This document shows, piece after piece, positions 1 to 12,350 of a stretch of 64,000 nucleotides of DNA. Position numbers and translations under genes: made by a program. The DNA comes from Manihot esculenta (lineage: Eukaryota; Streptophyta; Magnoliopsida; Malpighiales; Euphorbiaceae): positions 42,737,956 through 42,801,955 of the forward strand of contig NC_035161.2 in assembly GCF_001659605.2 (NCBI RefSeq), given 5' to 3'. Under the pieces are notes generated by a model. It was not told where the DNA came from. It saw only the letters and a list, made by a program, of their open reading frames with translations, and made no database searches. Positions within the stretch are counted from its first letter, which is position 1. Every line of letters begins with the position of its first letter.

Positions 1-900
1 TTTGTTCAGAAAATCACCATACTAGTAAACTAGTATAATCCTTTGCCATAAGATATTATGATTTGCATAAGGCATGGAACAAGTCATCCTTACTCATTGC
101 TAAATCATTTTTCTTGACCTATTAGTGATATTGAATTAATTAAATTAATGATAACTCTTATCATATAACTTGAGTGTGGCCATACCCTTCTCAGTTTTAG
201 TAGTCAAGTGGCCGATGATATTTTTCTCTTTCATTGAAAGAGGCAATCCCTTCACTTCTCTTGTGTTGTTTAGCATGAATCGTGGCATACTCAATCATAC
301 CCGTACTTGCCAACCCATTTATCAGTGCGTTAGGTGTAAGTTAAAGCATATGAGAACTTATCTAGACATCTATAGAGATTTTCAATCTAAGGACTTCTAG
401 TACATGTATCACTAGAGAGACACTTATAACTTTCAATCATGTAGTGTTCTCGTAAATTGATCGTCTCTAAATACAACGTTCTTAACTTGTATTTATTTTC
501 TCTAATTGATATCCAATATCCTATGACTCGTAAAATATAATCATCTCACAGAAACATACCAACTTCAGTTCAATGTCATTTCCATGATAAAGATTGACTA
601 GGAAAGTTTAGAATGTTGTTTTTTAAAGTTTCAAGATTTTATTATTAAGTGTCTCACACTTGATAACTTAAACAGACTCAACATTCAAGAATATTTTATC
701 AATTTAATATGCACAGTAATAAATAAAGTGATAAAATAAATGTTTAATATTTATTTATTATAGATAAAATATCTTTATAATATATATGATATTAGGGTTT
801 ATACTAACCGAACCAACACCATATATATGAAGGTTTTCACTCAAATTTAAACAAATAAAAAACATAACCATTCATATATATCAAGGTCGGTCAAATTAGA
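1..900 (-). repeat. Possible diverged LTR-like sequence
   Basis: No gene is visible. Around positions 165-300 the order of short words (a TTGAG...GGCCATAC...TCTCAG block, then a CT-rich stretch, then an ACTCAATCATA block) resembles the LTR family seen at 29.5-30.8 kb. The match is loose and I could not place its ends, so this is only a suggestion of an old LTR fragment. Confidence 0.3.
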
Positions 901-1451
901 GGTTTAGAGGACTAGAATCATTCAAGTGGCGCCAATAATATCTTGGCTTGCTTACCTCTCTACAAAACTCCAATTACGCAAGATTCACATAAAAACAATC
1001 ACCTCAACAATACAGGACTCTTAGTGAAGCCCAAAATAAAATATATACATTCTAATTATAAAAGGTAAGGAGAATAATTCCACGTTTAATACTGCAGAAA
1101 ATCATCTATTGTGTAAATGGAAAAAAGATACTCAACTTATATAAAAAAGGCTAACTTTTAAAATTTAAAAATTAAAAAAAAAAGAGAAAAATTATATTTT
1201 TAAGAGTGAGGAAGAGAGAGAAGTACCTTATTATTGAAAAGAATAAATATTGAAAAAAAAAAAAAGGATCTCGTAATGATTATGGAGGTACAAGTTTCTT
1301 AAGATTTAGTGTATTCGAGAGGCATGGAAATATTAAAATTTAAGTTATCGTTAAGGAAATAAAGAGGGTTAGCTGTAAATTCACTCAATATATGTATAAA
1401 GCCTATTTCCTAACTGGCTTATTAAAGGAAGTTGGATTATTTTGAATTATG

Positions 1452-1485
<34 letters not shown>

Positions 1486-2280
1486 TTCAAAATAGTAACT
1501 TATTTATAAATTTATTGTTATGTCTATATTTAATATGCATTAAAAGAATTCATTAGTCCTAAAATTAATTTAAAAATATCAATCTTTTAATTTTTAATTA
1601 AACAGCATTAAAAAGGATATTTTAAAAATCTAACATTTTACGATATTATTTATATTTTTCAATTATATAAAAATAAAAGTAAATTTTTTTTTTTGTAAAT
1701 GATGAAATTATTATTAACATAAATTCTGAATTTAATGGCTTTTACATTTTAGGAGATCCCTTATTAATCAAAGATTTGAATGCTCATTTGCTCTTGACAT
1801 AATCATTGGCTGTGGCCGATTAGAAGAAGGTTAGGTCAACTCCTAAACCTTGACACTCCAACTAATTTATATCTGTGCTATGGCCTGCGGCTGTCTTTTG
1901 CTTTTACTTTGTTTTTTTTTTATAATTATTATCTGAATCGAAGTGAAATAAAAAAAAAAAAAAAAAAGATCAATGTGATTGAATCGAAGTTGAAAAACTG
2001 AATCATGTAAAGGAAAGAGTGTAATATTGCTCCAAGAACCAAGATTTTCCAAATAGAGGCCCAAGTTTTCTTTTTGAACGTTAAGGCCCAATCTTTTTCT
2101 TGGACTTCTGCCTTTAGAACCTTTCCAACTGTTCAAGATGCAGTCGCCATTTCTCCATCTTTGCAAGACCTCCTTCAGTGCAAATTACACACTGGAGTTT
2201 CACTAAAACTTCAAATCTATCCTTTCCACACGAAATATTTCATTTGCCTCTTGTCGTCCAAAAACTAAGTCCCAAACAGA
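901..2280. other. AT-rich intergenic DNA with a 29-nt T tract
   Basis: No convincing reading frame. A homopolymer of 29 T runs from 1454 to 1482, and shorter A and T runs lie near 1250, 1910 and 1950. Short open frames here lack codon structure and homology that I recognise. Confidence 0.6.
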
Positions 2281-2830
2281 AGAAAGAAAAGGGGAGAGCT
2301 AAGCGAAACACAGGCGGTAGAACACAATGGCCTCTGGTGCTATGCTAACGGAGTTAGACTGTTCTTCAAACTCAGTCCAGCAAATATCCATGACCACAAC
2401 AATTTTATGCTTTATTTCCATTTATTAACGATACCCTGTTATTCAAGTACACAAGGATTTATTTCTCTTGACCCTTCATGCATGTCTTCCTGCTTTCCAA
2501 CTGAAAAGATGAGAAGTTTATGGCTTCTAGTGCAAATTTAATTTTATGTCTGTTAGGCTGTAACGATGTGAACAGTGATCTGGTGTTTTATCTGAAGGCA
2601 ACTTCTCAGAGGGACGTACCCAGCCTTGGTAGCTAAAGTTTTTTATGTGAATGCTCTTTGTACAGAAACCTTGAAAAAGAGGAGCTTCACAAAGATGGCA
2701 TCCTTGGCATTGGAGTTGGGTGTTAGGATATGAGGGAATCAAACCTTTGTGAAGGAAAGGGAGCATGGGATGGGATGGGATGGGAAGCTCAAGGAAGTTC
2801 GGTGGTCCAGGCCTCGTGCAAAATTCCACT
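2281..2830 (+). other. Exon-like stretches of an unrecognised gene remnant
   Basis: This is a less AT-rich island. A purine-rich leader precedes an ATG at 2327 that opens a short frame beginning MASGAMLTELDCSS and closing after about 30 codons. Downstream, a stretch after a TTAG (about 2556-2623) reads CNDVNSDLVFYLKATSQRD in one frame and is followed by a GTAGCT donor-like site. Another stretch after a TACAG (from about 2667) reads NLEKEELHKDGILGIG before a stop. The pieces look like exons of a broken or partial gene, but I do not recognise the family and the frames do not join cleanly. It may be non-coding. Confidence 0.25.
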
Positions 2831-5800
2831 TTCTAGGCAAACAAAGACATGCAACATTCAGGATCTATTACATTACATGCATTGTTGAGAGATTCCAATA
2901 GGATCAGAGTTTCGAGCCTAAAAATCCATTGTAATTCATACACTGCTGCAGGATTTATTTTTTGGATTATTAATTATTCATATTTAACTGATCAATTATA
3001 ATTGTGTTCAGGGTTGGTAAAATCCTCCAGAATGTGAAGGAGAAATACACAACTAGTTTTGAGTCGTAGTTAGCAAATATCTGGAATTGGAATCTCAGAT
3101 AGCGGATACAGTATGGAATCCCACCATTCATCTGTCTTGTCTGCGTAACCTAACAAGTAGCAATCAGGAAACAAATAGGAGAGCAGAAATATTTCAGACC
3201 AGCTTCTCCACTCGCTCTTCTGAAAACTTTCCCACTCTCAAACTGGGATTGCTTAGGAGACGGTCAAAACAACTTTTTTACAATAAAGAAAATACAAATA
3301 GTCTAAACATACATGAGTTCATTTAGTGTTGCGTGGGCTGGAGAGTGAATACACAAATAACCAAATCCTACTTTTATGAATAGTGGAAATTCTATACCAG
3401 CATTTTCTGTTCATGAAAATACTCCTCTATTGAGATAACCATATGCCCATAGAATATAATTTTTTTTAAAATACAATATATATTATCAATATTAAAGCAT
3501 ATATATCTGTAAATACCATCATTTATTAACCGTACGTGTGAAATCTAAAAAGTGTTTTTCATGATTTCACATGATTTTTTATTTTATAATTTTTATGATT
3601 GATATGTTAAATTTAATTTTTAATAAATATGAATATAACATATATTTCCTTTTTAAATATATTTAAGAAAAAATTAGCAGTAATTTGCATATAAATATAA
3701 TAACTAAGTTATAGATTTTTCTAAATTCAAGAATTATATTATGACTTGTTCTAAATTTTAAGGCTTTATTTTAGTGTTTTTTACTATATTTACTACAAAC
3801 TGAAAATATTGGATCATTTTAGATATATGGCATGTTGTTCTTTTTTTTTTTTTAATATATTTAAGATTTTCAAAAAAAGAGAAAGTATTGGAATTTGTTA
3901 TATAGAGAAAAATTAAATAATTTTAAATAAAATAATTTATTATTTTTTTATTTAAAAATTTTATTAAGTATATAAATTTATCAATATATTTTATTAAAAT
4001 TAAAAAATAAATTACTTTTAAAAATAATATTTTTTTATAAAAAATATTTTTAAAATATAAATTATTTTTTTATAAACTAAACGTTGAATTCAAAGAAAGG
4101 AGGTTAAGATTTGTTTTGTTTTAAATTTCTGTTGCTTATAAGTTGGATGTCCAAGTTGAAGTTTAATGTTTTCTGATGGCACCGCAAATTGCATAATACA
4201 TCCCATTCATTTCCGACATAAAATTAGTTATGATCAACTTAGGTTTTTGGCCCGTTTTATTACTGTGCACAAATTAATAAAATTCCATTATTTATTAAAA
4301 ACAAATATATATAAATACTTAGTGGATCTCTAATCCAATACAAACCACATGCAATAACAACAATGTCTCTACATACAAGAAACCGATGGCAATAAAATCA
4401 TTCATGTAACAATAACAAAGCTTTTATTAAATAAATAAATACTTAAATTTAGTTATAATGAAGATAAACAGTTAGGGTCTTTTTTAAAATTAAATTATTT
4501 GAATCGAATTCAATTTAAATTTATAATACTTAAATTTATTTTAAATTTAATTAAAAATTAATATCAACTATCTATGTCGAATAAAACCCGAATCTATTTA
4601 ATATTATATATTTTAATTAATAATTTATATAAAAATTATTTTTTATTTAAAAAATTTAATATTTTTTTAAAAATTTAAATTTAAATAAAAAATAAAATAT
4701 TTTATAAATATCATAATAAAATTATTAAATTAATTATTTATATAAATGGGTTTGAAAAATAAATATCTTATAAATAAAACTTTCGAATTTAAATATAAAT
4801 TCATGACATATCCAATTAAAATACTTAAATTTATTTTATCATCAAACTCTACATAATGCGAGTGTTATTATTCAATCAAATTAAAATTGCATTAATTTAA
4901 TAAGTGAATATGAAAATAAATAAGGATTAGGTCAGTCTGATGATTCTGTCATAATTAAAATGTTGATTAAGGGGGGTGCATCTTAAATTGAGAAGCCACC
5001 ATAAAACCAATTAGATTCAAGCCTTAAGGACTTGAAGCACCTACTGCGCACGTGATGGCGGTTTATAGAAGGAGCATGTGCATTATAGACAAATTACTAT
5101 AAAATAATTTGAAGCGTCATCCAACAACCCCCTGTTATGCATCTTCCCCTCTTCTTTGTGATATTTTTTCCTCAACCAATGAAGTTTCAGATCTTATAAA
5201 AGCACAGTTAAACTCTATTATTATAATTATATTTTCATTTTTTTCATAATTTAAATAAGTAATTGTTTAAAATTTTTCATTTATAATGACAAATTAATTA
5301 TATTATTCTAGAATATATCAATATCTCGTTTTAACAAATTTTTGAAGTACAATAATATTCAAAAAGATAAAAGCATTTTTTTTTTTTACATTTTAAATTA
5401 AAAGAATATTTTATATCAAATAAATAAGCATATGTTTTCTTCACTGTTAATAAAACATAAAAACTGTTTTTTTCAAGAAAATAAAAAACACAAACAAAAA
5501 CTTGATTTTCATCTAAACAAGTATTTCCTTCTTAATTAAATAATTTTTTAAGAAAAAAATTTAAATAAATTTTTATAAAATTATATAAAATTTTAATTTT
5601 TTTTAAATTTAAAAGAATTAAATTATTTCATTTTTAAAAAATTGTTAAAAAAAATAATTAAATTAAATATTTTTGAACTTGTTAATTTCAAACGGAGGGC
5701 TGACATTTGAAAAAAAAAAAAAAATCCAATTTTCCTAAATTAAGTTTTTAGCCTACCTGACCTAAACATATTAATTTAAGCATATTATAAATATTATAAT

Positions 5801-6510
5801 CTTATGTGTAATATTTTTAACTATATAATGAATAAATATTTTTAATATGTAATTATCATAATAATTACTATAATAATTTTACATTTTTAAATATATTCAT
5901 AATTTTAAAATAAAAATAAGATTTTATTATTAAAAATTTTGAATTATTATTATTATTATAATATTAAAAATTTTGAATTAAAATGTTTCCATGAATTCGA
6001 TGAAAAAATATATATATATTTTTATAAGAGCATTTAATGTTTCAACTGCAATCCGATATTTCTCGTGCTACAGCGAGGGAAAAAATGAAGAGCACTAGCC
6101 TCGAGCATCTCCTTGTAATCAATCTTGTATTGTATGCCTGACGTGAAAAGTTAAGTAATAGCTCTAAAGTTCTAATTGGGGACGTGCATGTCACTCCCAA
6201 CTTGCACTCACATTATTCATTTTAAACTCTAGTATCTCTTGCTAAACAAACACCCTCTAGTATCTCATGCTCCGCCATCTCTGGCTTATGGGTCCCTTGC
6301 TGCCAGGAATTTTGCACTACCAAATAGATTTCTTTCATCACCAGCCTGCAAACTGGTGGGGACCACTTCCACCGTTTCTTCCTTCTCTCTCACCCAATAC
6401 ATTTATGATTGTAATATCCATGTTTGGACTGTGTACATCATTATTTGTGCTTCCTACACAATGTAACTGTACAAGCATTGTTAATAGGAATTCATGGAAA
6501 CTTACTGAAA
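2831..6510. other. AT-rich intergenic DNA
   Basis: Long A/T-rich stretches (notably 3450-4080, 4440-4900 and 5200-6000) with frequent A and T runs. I see no supported gene, RNA gene or intact repeat. The last few hundred bases form the upstream region of the dioxygenase gene. Confidence 0.6.
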
Positions 6511-6518
6511 TTTTAACC

Positions 6519-6528
6519 TTATAAATAG
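6519..6528 (+). promoter_or_regulatory. TATA box of the dioxygenase gene
   Basis: A TTATAAATAG element lies 57 bases before the ATG at 6585. This spacing gives a short 5' UTR of about 30 nt. It is the best TATA candidate directly upstream of the gene. Confidence 0.6.
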
Positions 6529-6584
6529 GGCATTCCATTCGATATATCAACAACATCAAGTGAAGAATATAAGAAAGAGTGAAA

Positions 6585-8280
6585 ATGGAAGGAAAGGGAG
6601 TGTGTTCACAAACTTCATTTACTAGTGCAATGAGTCTTACCAATTCAGGGGCATCTAACGTGCCCGACTCTTACATTCTTCCTTCATCAGCAAGGCCAAA
6701 TGCTACTCTGACCCCCTCCACAACCCTTCCAATTGTTGACCTTTCCATTCTGCACCATCCTTCTCTTAGGTCTCGTGTTGTAAATGAGATAAGAAGTGCC
6801 TGTAACGAAATTGGGTTCTTTCAGGTACAGTTCACGCAGTAGCCAAACCCATTTTAATACCGCATGTCCATAGTATCAAGTAAAAGCTAGCTGTGTGTTA
6901 TTTTATGTAAACACGACATTGTTCCCACCACATTTAATCTGTTCTTCAATCTTTAAACCACCGAGCAAGAAATACCATATCAAGGGATAAAAGGAGAAGC
7001 TAGCTAGTAGAAATTCAGAACCCCTATACCTTTGTTGACATGATGCCACCACCCTTACCATGAAGAATACAAAATCATAGATGAGTCATTTAACAGTTAA
7101 ATCCTTCTTTTACGTGTACTACGAAAACATGCATGCATGAACTTAAATAGCTGCCATGATTTTTTTTTATACGAATTTTAACGTCCAAACTTACATGTTT
7201 TCAGGTGATAAACCATGGAATCCCTCTTCATGTGATGAAAGATGCTCTAGATGCTGTGATGGGCTTCTTTGACCTGCCTCTTGAAGAGAAGATGCTTCTG
7301 ATGTCAGGCAATGTCCATGCCCCTGTAAGGTATGGCACCAGTTTAAATCATTCGAGGGACAAAGTTCATTTTTGGAGAGACTTCATCAAGCATTACTCTC
7401 ATCCCATCTCAGAGTGGATTCACCTATGGCCTGCAAATCCTCCAAGTTACAGGTATATAAATCCAGAATTAATTAGTTCATAAAACATTTAATGTAAGTT
7501 TTCAAGTCCAAATTAATAGCATAAAAATTTACAATTTGCAACAGTTAACATCAAAAGAGTTCGTTTGCATTCATGTCTTACCTTCACCTTTCTTAAAAGG
7601 AAACCTTAAAAGAAGGGATGAAAATGATAAAGGATATCATACAATGAAATGGGTTCAAAGTTCTTGATGCTGTTTTTTGTTTTGCCCTAAAAACATTCCC
7701 TTTTTTTTTTTGTGACACAGGGAGAAAATGGCTAAGTATGCAACAGCTGTGCAGAATTTACAAAAACAACTAATGAGAGTTGTTTTAGAAAGCTTGGGAC
7801 TGAACCCTAATTACTTACGCAATGAAATTGAAGAAGGATCACAAGTGATGACCATGAATTGCTATCCAGCAGGTCCTGAACCACAGCTCACATTAGGCAT
7901 GCCACCGCACTCTGACTATGGATCATTAACGATGCTGCACTGGTCTTCAGATCATGGACCAGAACAAGAATTGGATCCCAGTTCCAGTGACTGAAGGAGC
8001 ACTACTGGTTCAGTTGGGAGATCAGGTAGAAGTAATAAGCAACGGCCAATATAAGAGTGTTGTTCACCAAGCAACTGTTAGCCCTGAGAAGAAGCGTTTT
8101 TCAATAGCAAGTCTTCACAGTCTAGCCTTAAACAAGAAAGTTGGACCAGCACCAGAGCTTGTCGATGAGCAACACCCGACATTCTACAAAGAGTTCAGTT
8201 TCAGCGATTTTCTTGATTATATCACAAATAATGATATATTAGATGGAAGGTTTATTGATACACTGAAGAAGAATCCATGA
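6585..8280 (+). CDS. 2-oxoglutarate/Fe(II)-dependent dioxygenase, frame break in exon 3
   Basis: Three exons: 6585-6824, 7205-7452 and 7721-8280, with GT-AG borders. The N-terminal (DIOX_N) part has LPIVDLS and NEIGFFQ, continuing after intron 1 as VINHGIP. The C-terminal 2OG-FeII domain has the NCYPAGPEP block, the iron ligands of HSD in MPPHSDYGSLT, the distal His in SVVHQAT, and the 2-oxoglutarate-binding RFS. The family oxidises small molecules such as flavonoids, hormones and phenolics in the cytosol; this copy resembles the DOXC class (2-ODD19/F3H-like), substrate unknown. ORF frame changes near 7938: the frame reaching MLHWSSDHG runs to a stop at 7994, while the conserved continuation TGLQIMDQNKNW is in the next frame. 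Compared with the family, about 8-11 bases look missing. The gene is therefore a recent pseudogene, or this is a sequence error. The start is the ATG at 6585; the earlier GTG at 6579 is not a plant start. Confidence 0.85.
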
Positions 8281-8390
8281 AAAGGTGGTGCAGTAGGGTT
8301 ACCTATATCTGTTTAGCATATTATGTTGCATGCATGGTTAGATAATGACACTACCACTAGGCACTATTCCATGTACTTGGGAAGACACTA

Positions 8391-8396
8391 AATAAA
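8391..8396 (+). promoter_or_regulatory. Poly(A) signal candidate of the dioxygenase gene
   Basis: An AATAAA lies 111 bases after the stop codon, a usual plant 3' UTR distance. No independent evidence of the cleavage site is visible. Confidence 0.4.
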
Positions 8397-9640
8397 ATGA
8401 TTTCACGTGCTTTTCTTTACTTTTGCTCAACATTACTTGCTGCTTCCTCTAATTTGACTATAAAGATGTTAAAAAACAACAGCAGATACGCCCTTCTCGC
8501 AGGTGATCATTGACTAAAATTCAAACAGGGAAAGTACCAAAATTAACCTCAATCGTCAAATAGAAAAAGCACAGATGCATTGCTTCTCATACGTAACTAA
8601 GCTGCTGCACAACAGCCAGATATCATCTTTTGATTTTCTTACATTATCCTTTAGTTCACGAGTATCAGCACTTGATGTGTGCCACATAGCCTACATCTGT
8701 ATCTTCACATGGAATGACAACATGAATCATCATTATGCATAAAGGTGATCAATTGTCGATTAAAAATCTTTCCAAATGGATAACCAACAGTATTTTCAAC
8801 ACAAGAGAAAAGCTCAAGATTTAATATCCATCTTGTTTCATTTCAAGAAATTATTTTCCAAAAGTTCCAATTGCATATGAACATATGAAAATATTCTTAA
8901 ATTTAATGGCAATATATATTTCTTGTATGTTAATCTAGGTTCAAGATTTCAAAAAGAACAGAAACATGATTAAAATCTTCCAAGACTGCACAACTAGGGA
9001 CAGGCTAGATTTGGTATAAGCACTGATTTGAAAAGTACAGGGGATGGCTAAAAAACTATATATGATAGTCTTCTCAAAATTACCATAGTTTTTTTTAACA
9101 TTATAAGTTTACATTTATAGAACTATACTATTATTTCATATTTTCAGCTTGGCTTGATTAGAGACCCTCCGGAAGGTTGGAATTTCTCTGTGTTTCTGCA
9201 TTTCACAGTTAACTAGAAGTTGGCTTCTGTGCAGTCAAGATAAAATTCTATTGGATTGTTTGAAACTATTTATTACCTCTTGAATATCTACCTTGAATAA
9301 AAATGTCACCAAGTTTTCATCACTTCATACTTGATTAATAAAAGAGGAAAAAAATACTAGTTCGTTATCTCGTTCTGCAACGTTGATAGTACAATTAAAG
9401 TCTTTGATTGCTTAATGATTAGAAATGGTATGTTTAGATATTTGATTTTCTATGAAATCAAAACAATCAATTGAGTAGAATTCGGTAAAATCCACAGAAT
9501 TGAAATGCCTAAATTTGGAATCGATAAACCCACAAAAGGATCAAGAACAGGGGCCAAATTAATCATTCCAATTGGATCTAATCAATTAAATGTCATGGTG
9601 AAATTGTTTTGATATTGACGAAAATTAAGTTTACGAGTTA
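8397..9640. other. Intergenic DNA, no gene seen
   Basis: Moderately AT-rich sequence without an extended reading frame or recognised repeat on either strand. Confidence 0.5.
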
Positions 9641-9651
9641 AGGAAACAAAC

Positions 9652-10129
9652 TCAATTACATTGAGTAGTTCTAATCTGAACCCCCCCACACATCCCCCCT
9701 CCCCCCCAAAAAAAAAATAAAATAAAGGAGTACATTGAAGAGTTTTTATTAGGGATGTATACGAGTAGGGTACCTACGCGAAATTTAGGGTACCCAAATC
9801 CGAACCCGATTATATGTAAAATTTCTAAACCCATCCCAAATCCATTTAGTAATTTAATTTTAATACCCATATCCATTCCAAATCTATTTAACAAAACCCG
9901 CATAATATCGGGACATGACTGAATGGGTGAAACTATTAGCGGGCTGAGTGGTTGAAGAATGTTGACTGACCGAATGGGTGGAACTACTTGCGGGCTGAGT
10001 GGTTGAAGAAGGTTGAGAAACAGTATTAGCTTTACAACTCACTACAACTTTTGACATTTTAAATATCCAAATATGAAGAACAATAACATGTATTAGCAAA
10101 CAATATATAACCACGAGAACAAATAACAT
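9652..10129 (-). other. Unassigned fragment with a duplicated Ser/Thr-rich block
   Basis: On the minus strand a short frame starting near 10056 reads MSKVVVSCKANTVSQ and then carries two similar blocks built on SSTTQPA..STHSV, encoded by a direct repeat at about 9928-10010. Below it, at about 9740-9900, the DNA repeats GGATTTGGAATGG- and GGGTACCC-like words. The layout recalls the leader of a plant hAT-type transposon, but I see no BED finger or transposase core, so the assignment is weak. Confidence 0.25.
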
Positions 10130-10403
10130 ATAGTAACTTGATCAACAAATAAATTTATTTCCGTCAGTACATAACCACAACCTAAAATAATCACACCAGT
10201 TCACCTAGTTAATTCTAAACCATGCTAAAATTATAATTCAACCAGCATTAAAAGAAAATGATAAAAGCTTTATCAAAGAACTGATAAATATGAACTAAAG
10301 CACGTGGAAGGACATAAAAATTTCCTACCTTGATGGTGCATGGCACTATTTTCTTCTATTCTTGTAAGGTTGTGCTATTAAACAATATAATTGGTGCCTA
10401 ATC

Positions 10404-10676
10404 TTGGTTATTGGTAAAACAGATGAAATCATTGATCCATCCATGGAAGGGATGCCTCCATCTATGAATAAGGCATCAGACACAAAATCTGATGATTCAG
10501 ATGAATATTCTGGTGCTTCTAGTGAGGTGATAGAGACAGAACCAGATGGGACTGAAGTCTGGTCACCAAAATTTATCACTGAAGGTAATAGAAATTCTAT
10601 GATAAATGGCAAATTTAAAATGACTATTTCATACAACAAAACAAAAAATCTTGATGATTACTTAAAAAATCTTTAA
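10404..10676 (+). other. Short acidic open frame of unknown status
   Basis: A 90-codon frame rich in Ser, Asp and Glu (for example SDDSDEYSGASSEV) is followed by a stop and AT-rich DNA. There is no promoter, intron signal or family match that I recognise. It may be a remnant exon of the same element as the neighbouring fragment, or chance. Confidence 0.2.
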
Positions 10677-10867
10677 CAGCAACTAAAAATTTTTTAACAG
10701 TAACTAAATAATCAGATTAATAGTCCATAAATTCAAAAGATCTTTAATAGCAACTAAAAAATCTTTAACAACATGCACTTAAAAAATCTTGATTATCAAA
10801 ATCTGATTACAAACCTGAAGAGAGTTCCAGTCAAATCTTGATTCCTAGAATAACCGATTCAACGAAA

Positions 10868-11070
10868 GAAAGAAACGCCGACTGGGGAGAGAGGGAAAGG
10901 AGTTGTCGCCGACTGGGGAGAGGAAAAGAGATGTCGCCGACCGGGGAGAGAAAAGAAAATGTCGCTGACTGGGGAGAGGGAAGAGTTGTCGTCGACTGAG
11001 GAGAGAAAAGGAGATATCGCCTACGCCGACTGGGGAGAGGGAAGGGTTGTCTCCGACTGGGCTGCCGGCA
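10868..11070. repeat. Minisatellite, unit about 27-34 bp
   Basis: At least six imperfect tandem copies of a unit built on CGCCGACTGGGGAGAG followed by a purine-rich tract and a TTGTC or TGTCG link. The copies vary by substitutions and short length changes, and the last ones break up near 11070. The block is GC-richer than its surroundings. Confidence 0.85.
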
Positions 11071-11559
11071 GTCTCGGCACTCAGCAGTGAAGTGGGGGAG
11101 AGAGGCGTCGACTGGGAAGTGGGAAGGGAATCAGAGATGTACGGCAGGCGGCAGCTGTATCAGATAGTTTCAATTTCATCATACATGGAATTTAATTATA
11201 TCCTAAATAAAATTCATTTCAAATAAATTTTTATTTTATTTTAAAATTCATCAAATTTTATAGGAATTGGTTTTAATTATAATTAATTCTATCGAATTTT
11301 AGAATTAAAATTTAATTTTTATTTAAATTAAATACGTAAAATGTGAAAATAAATTAAATTTTATAAAAATTTAAAATTCGAAATTTAATCGGACATACCC
11401 GTAAAATTGAAAAGGAATTAGGATTGGTTTGAGACTTTGGGTGGTTTTATTAGTACAGACATATTTTTTAAAATATTAATTTATTAGAATAATCATTTAT
11501 AATTTAAATTGCTGATTTGATAATTACAAGTTTACAACTTAGTGTGTATATATATATAT

Positions 11560-12350
11560 ATATAATTATTCGATAAAACTAAAAATACCAATTAATTTTA
11601 ATATGCTTATAAATTAAAATTAATTATTATCATTAATTGTAATATAAACAGTAAACATAATCAATATATGCATATAGTTAGAGAATATAATTAAATATAT
11701 GTTATTCTCATTTATTAATTCTTAAGTAATAGTCATCTATTGATTATAGATACATATTAATATTTGTTAATTAATCTAAACATATAAATAGAATTATATA
11801 TTCATTTGGTGCTTATAAATTAAGATGAATTATTATTATTTGTTATAATTTAAATATTAAACATAATAAATATGTGTTAAAGTTGTAGGTAAGCACTTAT
11901 TAGAGAATATAATTAAATATATGTTACTCTCATATATTAGAAAGTTAATCGATAGTGATTTGTTGATTATATATTATCTCAAGATTTTTATAACTACTTA
12001 CTATTTTTCCACTATAAATTGCCTTGCATCTTTAAAAAGGAAAACAATCTCATTTTCTATTCTTTATCCTTTTGTTGGATTACAAATTAGAGATAAATTC
12101 GTATTGCCCTGATTTTAAAAATTAAAATTTCAGAAGAACTTGTTTAATATTTGGGATTGCAAAATAAATTTTTAAGGACAGTGACCAATACGATTCAGAT
12201 TTTATTATTTTATCTTATTTTTCAAATAATAGGCATAACATATTTGACTAGAAAAATCAGAGTCCAATTCCAAATCTTATAAGCAATCAAAAAATTATCA
12301 TCTGTCAATACATATCAGACTCTACTCTTTTGGGTATAATCTCTCCATTT
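11560..12350 (+). repeat. Copia-type LTR relic, related to 46-49.6 kb
   Basis: The segment 11,820-12,230 matches, in the opposite orientation, segments near 46.4 kb and 49.25-49.5 kb. Shared words include TAAATTCGTATTG, GGGATTGCAAAATAAAT and TTAGAGAATATAATTAAAT. Those segments flank a decayed Ty1/copia pol, so this isolated copy is best read as a solo or broken LTR. The ends are not defined. Confidence 0.55.

Noticed and set aside
7941..7950. A tiny intron at GTCTTCAG that might rescue the dioxygenase frame
   Set aside because: Eight bases is far below any plant intron, and removal would delete conserved residues and give a stop.
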